This document shows positions 16,349-25,517 of a stretch of 64,000 nt of DNA, piece by piece (position 1 is the stretch's first letter; each line of letters opens with the position of its first letter). The translations under genes and the position numbers were made by a program. The DNA lies in the NCBI GenBank assembly GCA_031844405.1, contig JAUZVC010000003.1:186001-250000 (forward strand). The letters run 5' to 3'. The notes under the pieces were generated by a model. It saw only the letters and a program-made list of their open reading frames with translations, did not search any database and had not been told where the DNA came from. This stretch comes from Knoellia sp031844405 (GTDB lineage: Bacteria; Actinomycetota; Actinomycetes; Actinomycetales; Dermatophilaceae).

Positions 16349-19024
16349 ATGACGGGCATGACCCTGGACGTCGAGCTCCCTCCGGGCTACCCGGTGCAGT
16401 GGGAGGCCGACGTCGTCCTGCGCGACGGCAGCGTGGCCCACCTGCGACCGATCCGGCCGAGCGACGAGGCAGCGATCCACGAGTTCCACTCGCGCCAGTC
16501 GGAGGAGTCGATCTACCTCCGCTTCTTCGCGCCCCTCAAGCGGCTGTCCGACAAGGACGTCCACCGGTTCACGCACGTCGACTACCAGGACCGGGTGGCC
16601 CTCGTCCTCACGCTGCGCGACGACATCATCGGCATCGGGCGCTACGACCGCATCGGCCCCAACACGGCAGAGGTCGCGTTCAACGTCAGCGACCACTACC
16701 AGGGTCGCGGTGTGGGGTCGGTCCTGCTCGAGCACCTCGCCGCCATCGCGCAGGAGTTCGGCATCACCCGCTTCACCGCGGAGGTGCTGCCGCAGAACCG
16801 CAAGATGCTCACGGTCTTCTCCGAGGCCGGCTACGAGGTGAGCCGCAAGGTCGAGGACGGCATCGTCGCCCTCCACTTCGACATCGAGCCCACCGACCGG
16901 TCCAAGGCCGTCACGATGTCGCGCGAGCACCGCGCCGAGGCGATCAGCGTGAGCCGGATCCTGCGTCCGCGCAGGGTCGCGGTCATCGGCGCCGGCCGGT
17001 CCGAGACGTCGATGGGCCACCACTTCCTCAAGAACCTCCTCGACGCCGGCTTCACCGGTGAGGTGCACCCGGTCAACGCCAAGGCGAGGAAGATCCTCGG
17101 CCGCCGGACCTATGACACGATCGGCGACGTCCCGGGCCCGGTCGACCTCGCGGTCGTCGCCGTGCCCGCCGAGAAGGTCCTCAAGGTCGTCGACGACTGC
17201 GCGGCGGCCGGTGTCGGCTCGCTGCTCGTCGTCAGCTCGGGCTTCGGTGAGGGCGGGGGAGAGGGGGACGAGCTCCAGGCCGAGCTCGTCCGCCGGGTCC
17301 GGGGCTCGGGGATGCGGATCGTCGGCCCCAACTCCTTCGGGCTCATCAACACCGACCGGGAGATCTCGCTCAACGCGTCGCTCTCACCGGTGATGCCGCC
17401 GCCAGGTCACCTGGGGCTCTTCGCCCAGTCGGGCGCGCTCGGCATCGCCGTGCTGGCCTCGGCCGCCCGCCGCAACCTCGGCATCTCCGTCTTCGCCTCG
17501 GCCGGCAACCGCGTCGACGTCTCGGGCAACGACCTCATGCAGTACTGGATCGACGACGACGGCACGCATGCCGTGGGGCTCTACCTCGAGTCGATGGGCA
17601 ACCCGCGGAAGTTCTCGCGGATCGCCCGCAACCTCGGGCTCATCAAGCCGGTCATCGTCGTCCAGTCCGGTGTGTCGTCCTACGGCGTCCCGCCGGGTCA
17701 CCGGGTCCGCACGACGAAGGTGCGGCCGGCAGTCTTCTCCGCGATGCTCCGCCAGGCCGGGACCATCCGGGTCTCCAACGTCCACCAGATGTTCGACGTC
17801 GCCCAGCTCCTCGTGCACCAGCCGCTGCCGTCCGGGCGGCGGGTCGCGGTCGTCGGCAACTCCTCCGCCCTCGGGGCACTGTCGGCCGGGGCCGTCGCCG
17901 GGCGCGGGCTCACGGTGACCCACGGCCCGGTCAACCTGCCCTCGGAGGCGAGCGCGGAGGAGTTCCGCGAGGCGCTGGCCCGCGCGTTCGACGACCCCGA
18001 CGTCGACTCGGTGCTCACGTGCTTCATCCCGCCGATCGTCGCCCACGACGAGGACGTCACCGAGGCGGTGCGCCGGGCTGCCCGCGGCTCGGACAAGACG
18101 TGCGTCGCGACCTTCCTCGGCATGCGTGGCGTCGACTCGTCGACGTCGATGGACGAGGGCGGCGACACCGGCCAGGCCATCCCGATCTACGCCATGCCCG
18201 AGGACGCGGCCTACGCGCTCGCCAAGGCGACGAAGTACGCGGAGTGGCGCAACAAGGACCACGGCGTGCCCGTGGCGCCCGCCGGCATCAACCGCCGCGT
18301 CGCGGAGGACGTCGTGCACACCGTGCTCTCGGTGAGCCCCGAGGGGCGCAGGCTCGACGCCGACGAGACCGCAGCGCTGCTCGCGGCATACGGGATCGAG
18401 GTGTGGCCCTCGAGGCGGGTCACGACGGTCGACGAGGCCGTCGCGGCGGCCGACGCGATCGGCTACCCGGTCGTCCTCAAGTCGACCGCTCCGATGCTCC
18501 GGCACCAGGGCGGCGTCACAGGGGTGCGGGTCGACCTCGGGTCCGAGCACGCCGTGCGTGAGGCGTGGGCGTCGCTGCACGAGCGGCTCTCCCCGCTGGC
18601 CGCCGGGCAGCTCGAGGTCCAGAGGATGGCGACGCCCGGCGTCGCGTGCGTCGTCACCGCCGACGAGGACGCGCTCTTCGGGCCGGTCGTGAGCTTCGGC
18701 GTCTCCGGTCTGCCGACCGAGCTGCTCGACGACATCGCCCACCGGATCCCACCGCTCACCGATGTCGCGGTCTCCGAGCTCATCTCCTCGGTCAAGGCCG
18801 CGCCGGTGCTCCACGGACACCGGGGGTCGACCCCGGTGCACCGGGCCGCGCTCGCGGACCTCATCGCGCGCGTGTCGGTCATCAGCGACGACATGCCCGA
18901 GGTCGTCTCGCTCAAGCTCAACCCGGTCAACGCCCACCCCGGCGGGGTCGAGGTGCTCGGCGCCGAGGTCACCGTCGCCCCCGTCGCGCGGCGCGCCGAC
19001 CCCGGGCGGCGCTCGCTCACCTGA
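16349..19024 (+). CDS. GNAT acetyltransferase fused to acyl-CoA synthetase-like (NDP-forming) protein, PatA type
   Basis: This 891-residue protein has an N-terminal GNAT domain (about residues 20-190; acetyl-CoA motif YQGRGVGSVLLEHLAAIAQEFG), a CoA-binding Rossmann domain (about 205-330; RRVAVIGAGRSETSMG), a succinyl-CoA-ligase-like middle part and an ATP-grasp-like domain (about 665-880; GYPVVLKSTAPMLRHQGGVTGV). This architecture matches Pat-type protein lysine acetyltransferases; GNAT at the N-terminus is the order reported for Streptomyces PatA, opposite to Salmonella Pat. Such enzymes acetylate and inactivate acyl-CoA synthetases, sometimes under control of small ligands bound by the larger part. 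ATG at 16349 or 16358. The divergent nitroreductase start is 14 bases away. Confidence 0.85.
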   Translation: MTGMTLDVELPPGYPVQWEADVVLRDGSVAHLRPIRPSDEAAIHEFHSRQSEESIYLRFFAPLKRLSDKDVHRFTHVDYQDRVALVLTLRDDIIGIGRYDRIGPNTAEVAFNVSDHYQGRGVGSVLLEHLAAIAQEFGITRFTAEVLPQNRKMLTVFSEAGYEVSRKVEDGIVALHFDIEPTDRSKAVTMSREHRAEAISVSRILRPRRVAVIGAGRSETSMGHHFLKNLLDAGFTGEVHPVNAKARKILGRRTYDTIGDVPGPVDLAVVAVPAEKVLKVVDDCAAAGVGSLLVVSSGFGEGGGEGDELQAELVRRVRGSGMRIVGPNSFGLINTDREISLNASLSPVMPPPGHLGLFAQSGALGIAVLASAARRNLGISVFASAGNRVDVSGNDLMQYWIDDDGTHAVGLYLESMGNPRKFSRIARNLGLIKPVIVVQSGVSSYGVPPGHRVRTTKVRPAVFSAMLRQAGTIRVSNVHQMFDVAQLLVHQPLPSGRRVAVVGNSSALGALSAGAVAGRGLTVTHGPVNLPSEASAEEFREALARAFDDPDVDSVLTCFIPPIVAHDEDVTEAVRRAARGSDKTCVATFLGMRGVDSSTSMDEGGDTGQAIPIYAMPEDAAYALAKATKYAEWRNKDHGVPVAPAGINRRVAEDVVHTVLSVSPEGRRLDADETAALLAAYGIEVWPSRRVTTVDEAVAAADAIGYPVVLKSTAPMLRHQGGVTGVRVDLGSEHAVREAWASLHERLSPLAAGQLEVQRMATPGVACVVTADEDALFGPVVSFGVSGLPTELLDDIAHRIPPLTDVAVSELISSVKAAPVLHGHRGSTPVHRAALADLIARVSVISDDMPEVVSLKLNPVNAHPGGVEVLGAEVTVAPVARRADPGRRSLT

Positions 19025-19072
19025 GGCCGTCGACGGCGGGGACCTCCCGACCGGTGCGGCAGAATGGGACGC

Positions 19073-19666
19073 ATGAAGCGCTCGTTCGACGTCCCGACCC
19101 TTCCGGGAGACCTCACCGACGCGATCGAACGGGCCGGCTACTACCCCGCGCTCGTCGCCGACGTCGTCTCGGCCGCGCTGGCCGGTGAGGCCGTGCGCTC
19201 GCACCTCGTGCACCTCGAGACGACCTTCGACCGCGACGTCATCCGGCGCCACGTCACCGTGCTCGTCCTCACCTCGACCCGCCTCGTCATCGCGCACGCC
19301 GACGACCACGCCGACGAGGCCGCGGGCGCTGCCGAGCAGGAGGTCGCGACCGCGACGACCGAGAGCGTGCCCCTGTCCGCCGTCCGCGGCGTCATGCTCA
19401 CCCATGTCGTCGCCGACCCGCAGAACTACGTGCCGGGCTCGCTCGGCCGCGAGCTCACCCTCACCCTCGGGTGGGGCGCCGTGAGCCGCGTCGACCTGCT
19501 TCCCGCGACGTGCGGGGAGCCCGGGTGCGACGCCGACCACGGCTACGACGGCACGATCTCGAGCGACGACCTCGCCCTCCGGGTGTCGGCGACCGCAGAC
19601 GGCGACCCGGCCCTCGAGCAGGCCATCGCCTTCGCGCACGCCCTCTCCGCCTCGCTCGGCGAGTGA
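19073..19666 (+). CDS. DUF5998 family protein
   Basis: This soluble protein of about 197 residues has the pattern of an actinobacterial family of unknown function, DUF5998: DAIERAGYYPALVADVV near the start, HLVHLETTFDRDVIRRHVTVLVLT, TRLVIAHADDH, LTLTLGWGAVSRVDLLPATC and a GCDADHGY segment with three nearby Cys/His residues. No catalytic motif is evident. ATG at 19073 is chosen; an ATG three codons earlier is also possible. Its TGA overlaps the GTG start of the phosphodiesterase-like gene, so translation is coupled; the same neighbour pair recurs in other actinobacteria, which suggests linked roles. Confidence 0.78.
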   Translation: MKRSFDVPTLPGDLTDAIERAGYYPALVADVVSAALAGEAVRSHLVHLETTFDRDVIRRHVTVLVLTSTRLVIAHADDHADEAAGAAEQEVATATTESVPLSAVRGVMLTHVVADPQNYVPGSLGRELTLTLGWGAVSRVDLLPATCGEPGCDADHGYDGTISSDDLALRVSATADGDPALEQAIAFAHALSASLGE

Positions 19667-20850
19667 CCTCGCCGGTGCCCGGCCCCGCTCCCGCCCCGGC
19701 CTACGCCGAGGGCGGACTCGGCGACGTCCTGCCGTCCGTCGTCGCGGCCCTGGGTGTGACCGGCGCACCCGTCGCGCCCGGTGCGTCCGGCCCCTCTGTC
19801 GCGCCCACGGCCCGCTGGGAGCTGCCTCCAGCACGCAGCGCCGTTGTCGTCCTCGTCGACGGGCTCGGCCACGACCTCCTGCGACGACGCGGCGGGCACG
19901 CGCCCTGGCTGCGCTCGCACTTCTCCGGCGCGCGACGCATCGCCTCGGGCTTCCCGTCGACGACGCCGGTCTCGATGGGCTCGTTCGGCACCGGGCTCGC
20001 TCCCGGATCGCACGGCCTCGTCGGGTTCGAGGTGCTCGTCCCGGGGGAGGACCGCCTCCTCAACGAGCTGTCGTGGGAGGACGGCCCGGTGCCCGAGCGG
20101 TGGCAGCCGCGGGCGACGTGGTTCGAGACGGCCGCGGCCGCCGGGATCGACGTCGTCCGCATCGGTCCCGGCTTCTTCGACGGCTCCGGACTCACCCGGG
20201 CCGCACTGCGAGGTGGCCGGTTCGTCGCCGCCCAGGACCTCGACGCCCGGGTCGAGGCGACGCTCGCCCACGCGCGCTCGCGCGGCCGGACCCTCACCTA
20301 CCTCTACTGGGGCGACCTCGACAAGGTCGGGCACGTGCACGGCTGCGAGTCGTGGCAGTGGGGCGACGAGCTCGAGACGATCGACCGCGCCCTCGCGCGG
20401 CTCGCCGACGGGCTGCCCGACGACTGCTCCCTGACGATCACCGCCGACCACGGGATGGTCGACGTGCCGATGGCCAACCGCCTCGACCTCGCCCACGACG
20501 CCGAGCTCGCCGAGGGGGTGCGGCACTCGGGCGGCGAGCCGCGCGCGCCCCAGCTCTACTGCGAGCCCGGCGCCGCCGACGACGTCCTCACGACGTGGCG
20601 CTCCCGGGTCGGCGACCTCGCCTGGGTGCTCTCGCGCGACGAGGCCGTGTCGGGTGGCCTCTTCGGAACGGTGCACGCCGAGCACCTTCCCCGCATCGGT
20701 GATGTCGTCGTCGCGATGAAGGGCCCGCACGCCATCGTCGACTCGCGCCACCACCGCCCGGAGCTGCTCGCTCTCGTCGGTCTCCACGGCTCGCTCACCG
20801 ACGACGAGGTGCCCGTGCCGATGTTCCACGTCGCGGCCCGCGCGACATAG
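19663..20850 (+). CDS. Alkaline-phosphatase superfamily enzyme (phosphodiesterase/nucleotide pyrophosphatase type)
   Basis: This 395-residue protein has the metal-binding scaffold of the superfamily: VVVLVDGLGHDLLRRRG (first Asp), FPSTTPVSMGSFGTG with the likely Thr nucleophile, YWGDLDKVGHVHG (Asp and His), and TITADHGMVDVP (Asp-His). It should bind two metal ions and hydrolyse a phosphodiester or pyrophosphate; the substrate is unknown. No signal peptide is visible, so it is probably cytoplasmic. GTG at 19663 overlaps the upstream stop (GTGA). It is followed 11 bases later by thymidine kinase, hinting at a nucleotide-linked role, which is inference. Confidence 0.82.
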   Translation: MTSPVPGPAPAPAYAEGGLGDVLPSVVAALGVTGAPVAPGASGPSVAPTARWELPPARSAVVVLVDGLGHDLLRRRGGHAPWLRSHFSGARRIASGFPSTTPVSMGSFGTGLAPGSHGLVGFEVLVPGEDRLLNELSWEDGPVPERWQPRATWFETAAAAGIDVVRIGPGFFDGSGLTRAALRGGRFVAAQDLDARVEATLAHARSRGRTLTYLYWGDLDKVGHVHGCESWQWGDELETIDRALARLADGLPDDCSLTITADHGMVDVPMANRLDLAHDAELAEGVRHSGGEPRAPQLYCEPGAADDVLTTWRSRVGDLAWVLSRDEAVSGGLFGTVHAEHLPRIGDVVVAMKGPHAIVDSRHHRPELLALVGLHGSLTDDEVPVPMFHVAARAT

Positions 20851-20861
20851 GGTGTCGCCTC

Positions 20862-21539
20862 GTGGCTGAGCTCGTGTTCTTCTCCGGGACGATGGACTGC
20901 GGCAAGTCGACCCTTGCCCTCCAGATGGACCACAACCACAGGGCTCGCTCGCGAGAGGGCCTCATCTTCACCAAGCTCGACCGCATGGGCGAGTCGGTGC
21001 TCAGCTCCCGGCTCGGGCTGTCGACCCAGGCCCACGAGGTCGACGACGACCTCGACTTCTGGGACGTCGTCGTCGAGCACCTCACCCGGGGACAGCGGGC
21101 CGACTACCTCATCTGCGACGAGGCGCAGTTCTACACCGCCGCCCAGATCGAGCAGCTCGCCCGGATCGTCGACGAGCTCGGCATCGACGTCAACTGCTTC
21201 GGCATCACTGCGGACTTCCGCACCGAGCTCTTCCCCGGGTCCAAGCGTCTCTTCGAGCTCGCCGACCGGGTCCAGGTGCTCCAGGTCGCTGCGCTGTGCT
21301 GGTGCGGTGGGCGCGCGACCCACAACGCGCGCATCATCGACGGCGTCATGGTCGTCGAGGGCGAGCAGGTCGTCGTCGGCGACACCGCGGCGGCCACCGA
21401 CGCGCTCGTCGAGTACGAGGTGCTCTGCCGACGCCACTACATGCGCCGGATGAGCAGCCACGCAGCCCGTCAGGCCTCGGCCACGCCCGACGTGCTGCCG
21501 TTCGACCTCGACGTCTGCCCCGTCCCGCCCCAGGGCTGA
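20862..21539 (+). CDS. tdk: Thymidine kinase (type II)
   Basis: This 225-residue enzyme phosphorylates thymidine for pyrimidine salvage. The P-loop is FFSGTMDCGKSTLAL, the magnesium/base site YLICDEAQFYT, followed by NCFGITADFRTELFPGSKRL and the zinc-ribbon lasso with CWC and CRRHY. GTMDCGKST departs from the common GPMFSGKS but keeps the GKS core. The start is GTG at 20862, 11 bases after the phosphodiesterase stop, so it is in the same operon. The C-terminal 25 residues extend beyond the usual core. Confidence 0.88.
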   Translation: MAELVFFSGTMDCGKSTLALQMDHNHRARSREGLIFTKLDRMGESVLSSRLGLSTQAHEVDDDLDFWDVVVEHLTRGQRADYLICDEAQFYTAAQIEQLARIVDELGIDVNCFGITADFRTELFPGSKRLFELADRVQVLQVAALCWCGGRATHNARIIDGVMVVEGEQVVVGDTAAATDALVEYEVLCRRHYMRRMSSHAARQASATPDVLPFDLDVCPVPPQG

Positions 21540-21750
21540 CGCTTTCCAGCCCGTATGCCGTCCGCTCACCGGGCGTCTTCGCGGGCCCGGCCCAAGGGGG
21601 AGCGAGTTGGTGTCGGTTCGTCGCTGGCTGGGTCTGGCGGGAGCGCGGAGTGCGCTCAGCGCGCGACGTGCGGATGGAACTGCGGCGAACCGACGCCTAC
21701 TCGCGACCCATGGAAGGTGACGCGGTCACCCACGTCCGGCGATGGAAGGG
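21540..21750. other. Intergenic gap between convergent tdk and sepH
   Basis: This 211-base spacer holds one GTATGCCG copy at 21553-21560 followed by TCCGCTCAC, the extended form of the dispersed motif. I see no convincing hairpin with a T-run and no believable ORF. Confidence 0.5.
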
Positions 21751-22926
21751 TCAGGAGCTGCTGGCTCCGCGGCCTCCGCCGAACATGATGTCGTCCCAGC
21801 TGGGGACGCTCTTGCGGCCGTTGCGGCGGCCCGAGGTCTTGCGGGCAGGAGCAGGGTCAGGGGCCGGCGCGGGCTTCGGATCCTCGACCTCGGCCTCCAC
21901 GGGGGTCGGCTCGTCAGCCGGCTCGTCCTCGGGCGCGATGTCGTCGAGGTTGCCGGCGTCCTCGTGCTGGTCCGGGGTGGCGGACTCGTCCGCGCGCTCG
22001 TCGAGGTGGGCGGCGACGGGGTGCTTGCCGCGAGCGGCCGGAGGCTCGGGTGCGTCGGCGGGGTCGAGGGCGAGCTCCTCGAGGGGGAGGGCGTCGTCGC
22101 GGGGTGACTCCTCGCCCGGGGTGTGGGTCGGTGCAGGGCGACCGCGCCCACGTCCACGGCGCGAGCGGTGCGACTGCTCACGCATCGCGGCCATGAGGTC
22201 GATGGGCTCCTGCGAACCCGGGCGGCGCGTGGGGCGGGCCTCCTCGACACCACCCTCGGCCTCGACGTCGAAGACCGCGCTCGTCGCGTTGGCGGTCGTG
22301 GCCACGTGGGGCGTGGGGATAGCGGAGTCGCCGCGCGACTCCTCGCTGAGCCAGCGGGCCTCGTCGTTCGTGGCGAGGAGTGACTTGAGGCGGGGGTCGA
22401 AGGTCCACGCCGCCGTGCGCTCGCGCCCACCGGCGGGGAACGTGGCCGTCACGGTCCAGCGGCCGTCGTCGAGGCGGGAGGAGTCCCAGCGGACGAGCTC
22501 GCCGGCGACGCCGCGGCCCTTGAACCGCTCCTCGGCGCGGGATCCGAGGGTCTGCTCGGTCACGGTGCCCGCGCTCGGGCCCGACACGACGCGGGTCGTG
22601 CCGACGACGCAGGCCCGGGCCTGGTTGGCGACGTACTCGCGCTCGGCGAGGACGGGTCCCTCGAAGCGCTGGACCTTCTGCACGGTCCAGCCCGCGCGGT
22701 CGGCGACCTCCTCGGTCGACAGGCCGGCGCGGATGAGCGCCTGCACGTCGCGCGGGCGCAGCCCGCCGTCGATCTCGATCTGCAGCTGGCCGAGGCGAGG
22801 ACGGTCGCGACGGGCGGCAGCGCGCATCGCCTCGTCGAGGGGCGCCCGGTAGCGCTGGCCCTCGACGTCGGAGAGAAGGACGTGCTCGCCGTCCTCGTGG
22901 ACGCCGATGAGACGAAGGTCCTTCAT
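21751..22926 (-). CDS. sepH: Cell-division protein SepH (FtsZ-binding)
   Basis: This 391-residue protein matches SepH, an actinobacterial regulator that binds FtsZ and promotes Z-ring assembly. The N-terminal DUF3071 domain begins MKDLRLIGVHEDGEHVLL and contains a helix-turn-helix-like segment (DVQALIRAGLSTEEVADRAG) followed by VQRFEGPVLAEREYVANQAR. A long acidic, proline-rich disordered linker follows, and the C-terminus has the conserved short motif SVPSWDDIMFGGG. ATG at 22926 follows GGGAG; the 20 extra codons upstream were rejected because they precede the conserved start. It diverges from hemH. Confidence 0.92.
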   Translation of the reverse strand: MKDLRLIGVHEDGEHVLLSDVEGQRYRAPLDEAMRAAARRDRPRLGQLQIEIDGGLRPRDVQALIRAGLSTEEVADRAGWTVQKVQRFEGPVLAEREYVANQARACVVGTTRVVSGPSAGTVTEQTLGSRAEERFKGRGVAGELVRWDSSRLDDGRWTVTATFPAGGRERTAAWTFDPRLKSLLATNDEARWLSEESRGDSAIPTPHVATTANATSAVFDVEAEGGVEEARPTRRPGSQEPIDLMAAMREQSHRSRRGRGRGRPAPTHTPGEESPRDDALPLEELALDPADAPEPPAARGKHPVAAHLDERADESATPDQHEDAGNLDDIAPEDEPADEPTPVEAEVEDPKPAPAPDPAPARKTSGRRNGRKSVPSWDDIMFGGGRGASSS

Positions 22927-23038
22927 CTGAACTCCCGGGCCGTGGACTGGACACCTCGACTGTGCCACCTCGGGCCCCCGTGACAAAGCAGCCCACGCCG
23001 GGGGTGATCGCCGATCCCATGCTCGTTAGGTTGTCGTC

Positions 23039-24157
23039 ATGGCCATCCCGACCGACGACGACGCCCTCGCCCCCTACGACGCAGTCCTCCTGCTCTCCTT
23101 CGGTGGGCCCGAGGCGCCCGAGGAGGTCATGCCGTTCCTGCGCCGGGTGACGGCCGGACGCGACATCCCCGAGGAGCGGCTCGAGGAGGTCGCGACCCAC
23201 TACCACCACTTCGGCGGCCGCAGCCCCATCAACGACCAGAACCGCGCGCTGCTCGAGGCGCTGCAGACGGAGATCGCCACCCGCGGCTCGCGCATCCCGG
23301 TGCTCTGGGGCAACCGCAACAGCGACCCCTTCGTCGTCGACACCCTCCGCGCGGCCCGCGCCGAGGGCCTGCTGCACCTCTGCACGGTGGTCACCTCGGC
23401 CTACTCGTCCTACTCAGGCTGCCGCCAGTACCGCGAGGACCTCGCCGCGGCCACCGAGGAGCTCGGCGTCGCCGCGGCCGACCTCGTCATCGACAAGATC
23501 CGCCCCTACGCCCTGCACCCGGGGTTCGTCGCGGTCAACACCGAGCACCTCGTCGCCACGGTCGAGGGCCTGGACGACCTCGACCCGGCGACGACCCGGT
23601 TGCTCTTCGTCACGCACTCGGTGCCCGAGGCGATGGACGACACCTCAGGTCCGGGGGACGGCGACGGCAACCTCTATGTCGAGCAGCACCTGCGCACCGC
23701 CTCCCTCGTCACGCAGGGCCTGGCCGAGCGCACCGGGGTCACCCTCGAGCAGGAGCTCGTCTTCTGCTCGAGGTCCGGCAGCCCGCGCACGCCGTGGCTC
23801 GAGCCCGACGTCAACGACCGCATCGAGGAGCTCGCCGGCGAGGGGGTGCGCACCGTCGTCCTCGCGCCGATCGGCTTCGTCTCGGACCACATGGAGGTCG
23901 TCAACGACCTCGACCTCGAGGCGCGCGAGACCGCGGAGCGGGTCGGTGTGCGGTTCGCCCGCGTCCCCACCGCCGGGACGCACCCGCTCTTCGTCGAGGC
24001 ACTCGTCGACCTCGTCGCCGAGCGCGCCGCCGAGACACGGGACGAGGTCGTCATCCCCGCCCAGGCCGACGCCGGGGACGTGCGCCCCTCGGTCTGCGCC
24101 AGTGGGTGCTGCCCCAACCTCCGTGCGGCCAAGCCGGCACTGTGCGGGCGTGACTGA
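23039..24157 (+). CDS. hemH: Ferrochelatase (coproporphyrin type, [2Fe-2S] binding)
   Basis: This 372-residue enzyme inserts iron into a porphyrin for heme synthesis; in actinobacteria the substrate is coproporphyrin III (CpfC). Family marks are DAVLLLSFGGPEAPEEV, HYHHFGGRSPIN, VTSAYSSYSGCRQYRED, LLFVTHSVPEAM with the active-site His, and APIGFVSDHMEVVNDLD. Cys128 and a C-terminal cluster (CASGCC, with a further Cys near the end) match the ligands of the [2Fe-2S] cluster known in the M. tuberculosis enzyme. ATG at 23039. Its stop overlaps or abuts the next gene, so the two are co-translated. Confidence 0.92.
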   Translation: MAIPTDDDALAPYDAVLLLSFGGPEAPEEVMPFLRRVTAGRDIPEERLEEVATHYHHFGGRSPINDQNRALLEALQTEIATRGSRIPVLWGNRNSDPFVVDTLRAARAEGLLHLCTVVTSAYSSYSGCRQYREDLAAATEELGVAAADLVIDKIRPYALHPGFVAVNTEHLVATVEGLDDLDPATTRLLFVTHSVPEAMDDTSGPGDGDGNLYVEQHLRTASLVTQGLAERTGVTLEQELVFCSRSGSPRTPWLEPDVNDRIEELAGEGVRTVVLAPIGFVSDHMEVVNDLDLEARETAERVGVRFARVPTAGTHPLFVEALVDLVAERAAETRDEVVIPAQADAGDVRPSVCASGCCPNLRAAKPALCGRD

Positions 24158-24158
24158 C

Positions 24159-25007
24159 ATGGACCTGTCTCTCCCCGACGACACCCTCGCCGCGGCGCTC
24201 GAGGCCCTGGCCGCCGACGTCGCCCGCTCGGCCGGCCGGCTCGTCGTCGACGAGCGCCCCGACGCCGTCGAGGTCGCCGCGACCAAGTCCAGCGCCACCG
24301 ACGTCGTCACCGCCATGGACCAGGCCTCCCAGGACCACCTCCTCTCGCGCCTGCGCGAGGCGCGACCCGACGACGCCGTCATGGGCGAGGAGGACGGGGG
24401 AGCCGCGGGCACGTCCGGCATCACGTGGGTCGTCGACCCGATCGACGGCACCGTCAACTACCTCTACGGCATCCCCGCGTATGCCGTCTCGGTCGCCGCC
24501 GTCGTCGGCGACCCGACCGTGCACGGCGGGTGGCGCCCGTTCGCCGCCGCGGTCTACAACCCCGTCACCGACGAGCTCTACCGCGCCCGTGCCGGCGCCG
24601 GAGCCTTCCTCGTCGTCGGTGACGAGCAGAGGCCGCTGGTGCCCACCTCGTGCGACTCGCTGGGGCAGGCGCTCGTCGCGACCGGCTTCGGGTATGCCGC
24701 GGAGCGCCGGAAGCGGCAGGGTCGCCTCCTGCTCGACGTCCTGCCGCAGGTACGCGACATCCGAAGGGCCGGCAGCGCCGCGCTCGACCTCTGTGCCGTC
24801 GCGGCCGGCCGGGTCGACGCCTACTACGAGACCGGCCTCAACCCCTGGGACCTCGCCGGTGGGTGGCTCGTGGCGCAGGAGGCCGGTGCCGTCGTCGGCG
24901 GGATCGACGGCCCCGGCGAGGCACTCACGTGGGCCTGCGCGCCCGGTCTGCGGACGATCTTCGGTGAAGTCGTCGAAGTCGGCACCCGAAGCCACCTCGA
25001 GGGCTAG
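24159..25007 (+). CDS. Inositol-monophosphatase family phosphatase (SuhB-like)
   Basis: This protein of about 282 residues belongs to the lithium-sensitive, magnesium-dependent phosphatase family. The metal site is VMGEEDGG and WVVDPIDGTVNYLYGIP (the D-P-I-D-G-T core) and the second half has NPWDLAGGWLVAQEAGAVVG. The actual substrate (inositol-1-phosphate, histidinol phosphate or another sugar phosphate) is not decided by sequence; the M. tuberculosis gene at the equivalent place is suhB (Rv2701c). ATG at 24159 is used; GTG at 24150, overlapping the hemH stop, is an equally reasonable start. Confidence 0.85.
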   Translation: MDLSLPDDTLAAALEALAADVARSAGRLVVDERPDAVEVAATKSSATDVVTAMDQASQDHLLSRLREARPDDAVMGEEDGGAAGTSGITWVVDPIDGTVNYLYGIPAYAVSVAAVVGDPTVHGGWRPFAAAVYNPVTDELYRARAGAGAFLVVGDEQRPLVPTSCDSLGQALVATGFGYAAERRKRQGRLLLDVLPQVRDIRRAGSAALDLCAVAAGRVDAYYETGLNPWDLAGGWLVAQEAGAVVGGIDGPGEALTWACAPGLRTIFGEVVEVGTRSHLEG

Positions 25008-25164
25008 TGTCGGCCCCGCTGTAGCGGTATCGGCAGCGATGGTGCACAATCGCCGCTCGCACGGGCACAAAAACGACCGTCCGTGCGTTGACTGGGCGAA
25101 GCAGGGACGGCAGGGACCGGGGAACGACTCCGACACCCGCCCCATGGACATGGGAAGGAGCGCA

Positions 25165-25464
25165 ATGGCGACCGACTACGACGCGCCACGCAAGACCGAC
25201 GACGAGCTGTCCGAGGACTCCATCGAGGAGCTGAAGACCCGTCGCAACGACAAGCGGTCCTCCAGCGTCGACGTCGACGAGACCGAGCAGGCCGAGGGCT
25301 TCGAGCTCCCGGGCGCTGACCTCTCGGGCGAGGAGATGTCGGTGCGGGTCATCCCGCGCCAGGCCGACGAGTTCACGTGCTCGAGGTGCTTCCTCGTGCA
25401 CCACCGCAGCCAGCTGGCCTCCGAGAAGAACGGCCAGATGGTCTGCAGCGAGTGCGCAGCCTGA
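25165..25464 (+). CDS. DUF4193 zinc-ribbon protein
   Basis: This 99-residue, very acidic protein starts MATDYDAPR and ends with two CxxC pairs, TCSRCFLVHH and VCSECAA, a rubredoxin-like or zinc-ribbon knuckle. It matches DUF4193 (M. tuberculosis Rv2699c), a conserved actinobacterial family without a known role. The ATG follows GAAGGAG with good spacing. The 157-base upstream gap holds a TTGACT at 25088-25093 that may be a -35 element, but no good -10 is seen at the right distance. It opens the dut block. Confidence 0.88.
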   Translation: MATDYDAPRKTDDELSEDSIEELKTRRNDKRSSSVDVDETEQAEGFELPGADLSGEEMSVRVIPRQADEFTCSRCFLVHHRSQLASEKNGQMVCSECAA

Positions 25465-25517
25465 GCACCGGTGACGGCGGTCCGCAAGGGCCGCTCGGCG
25501 AGATAGGGTCAGTCCCC

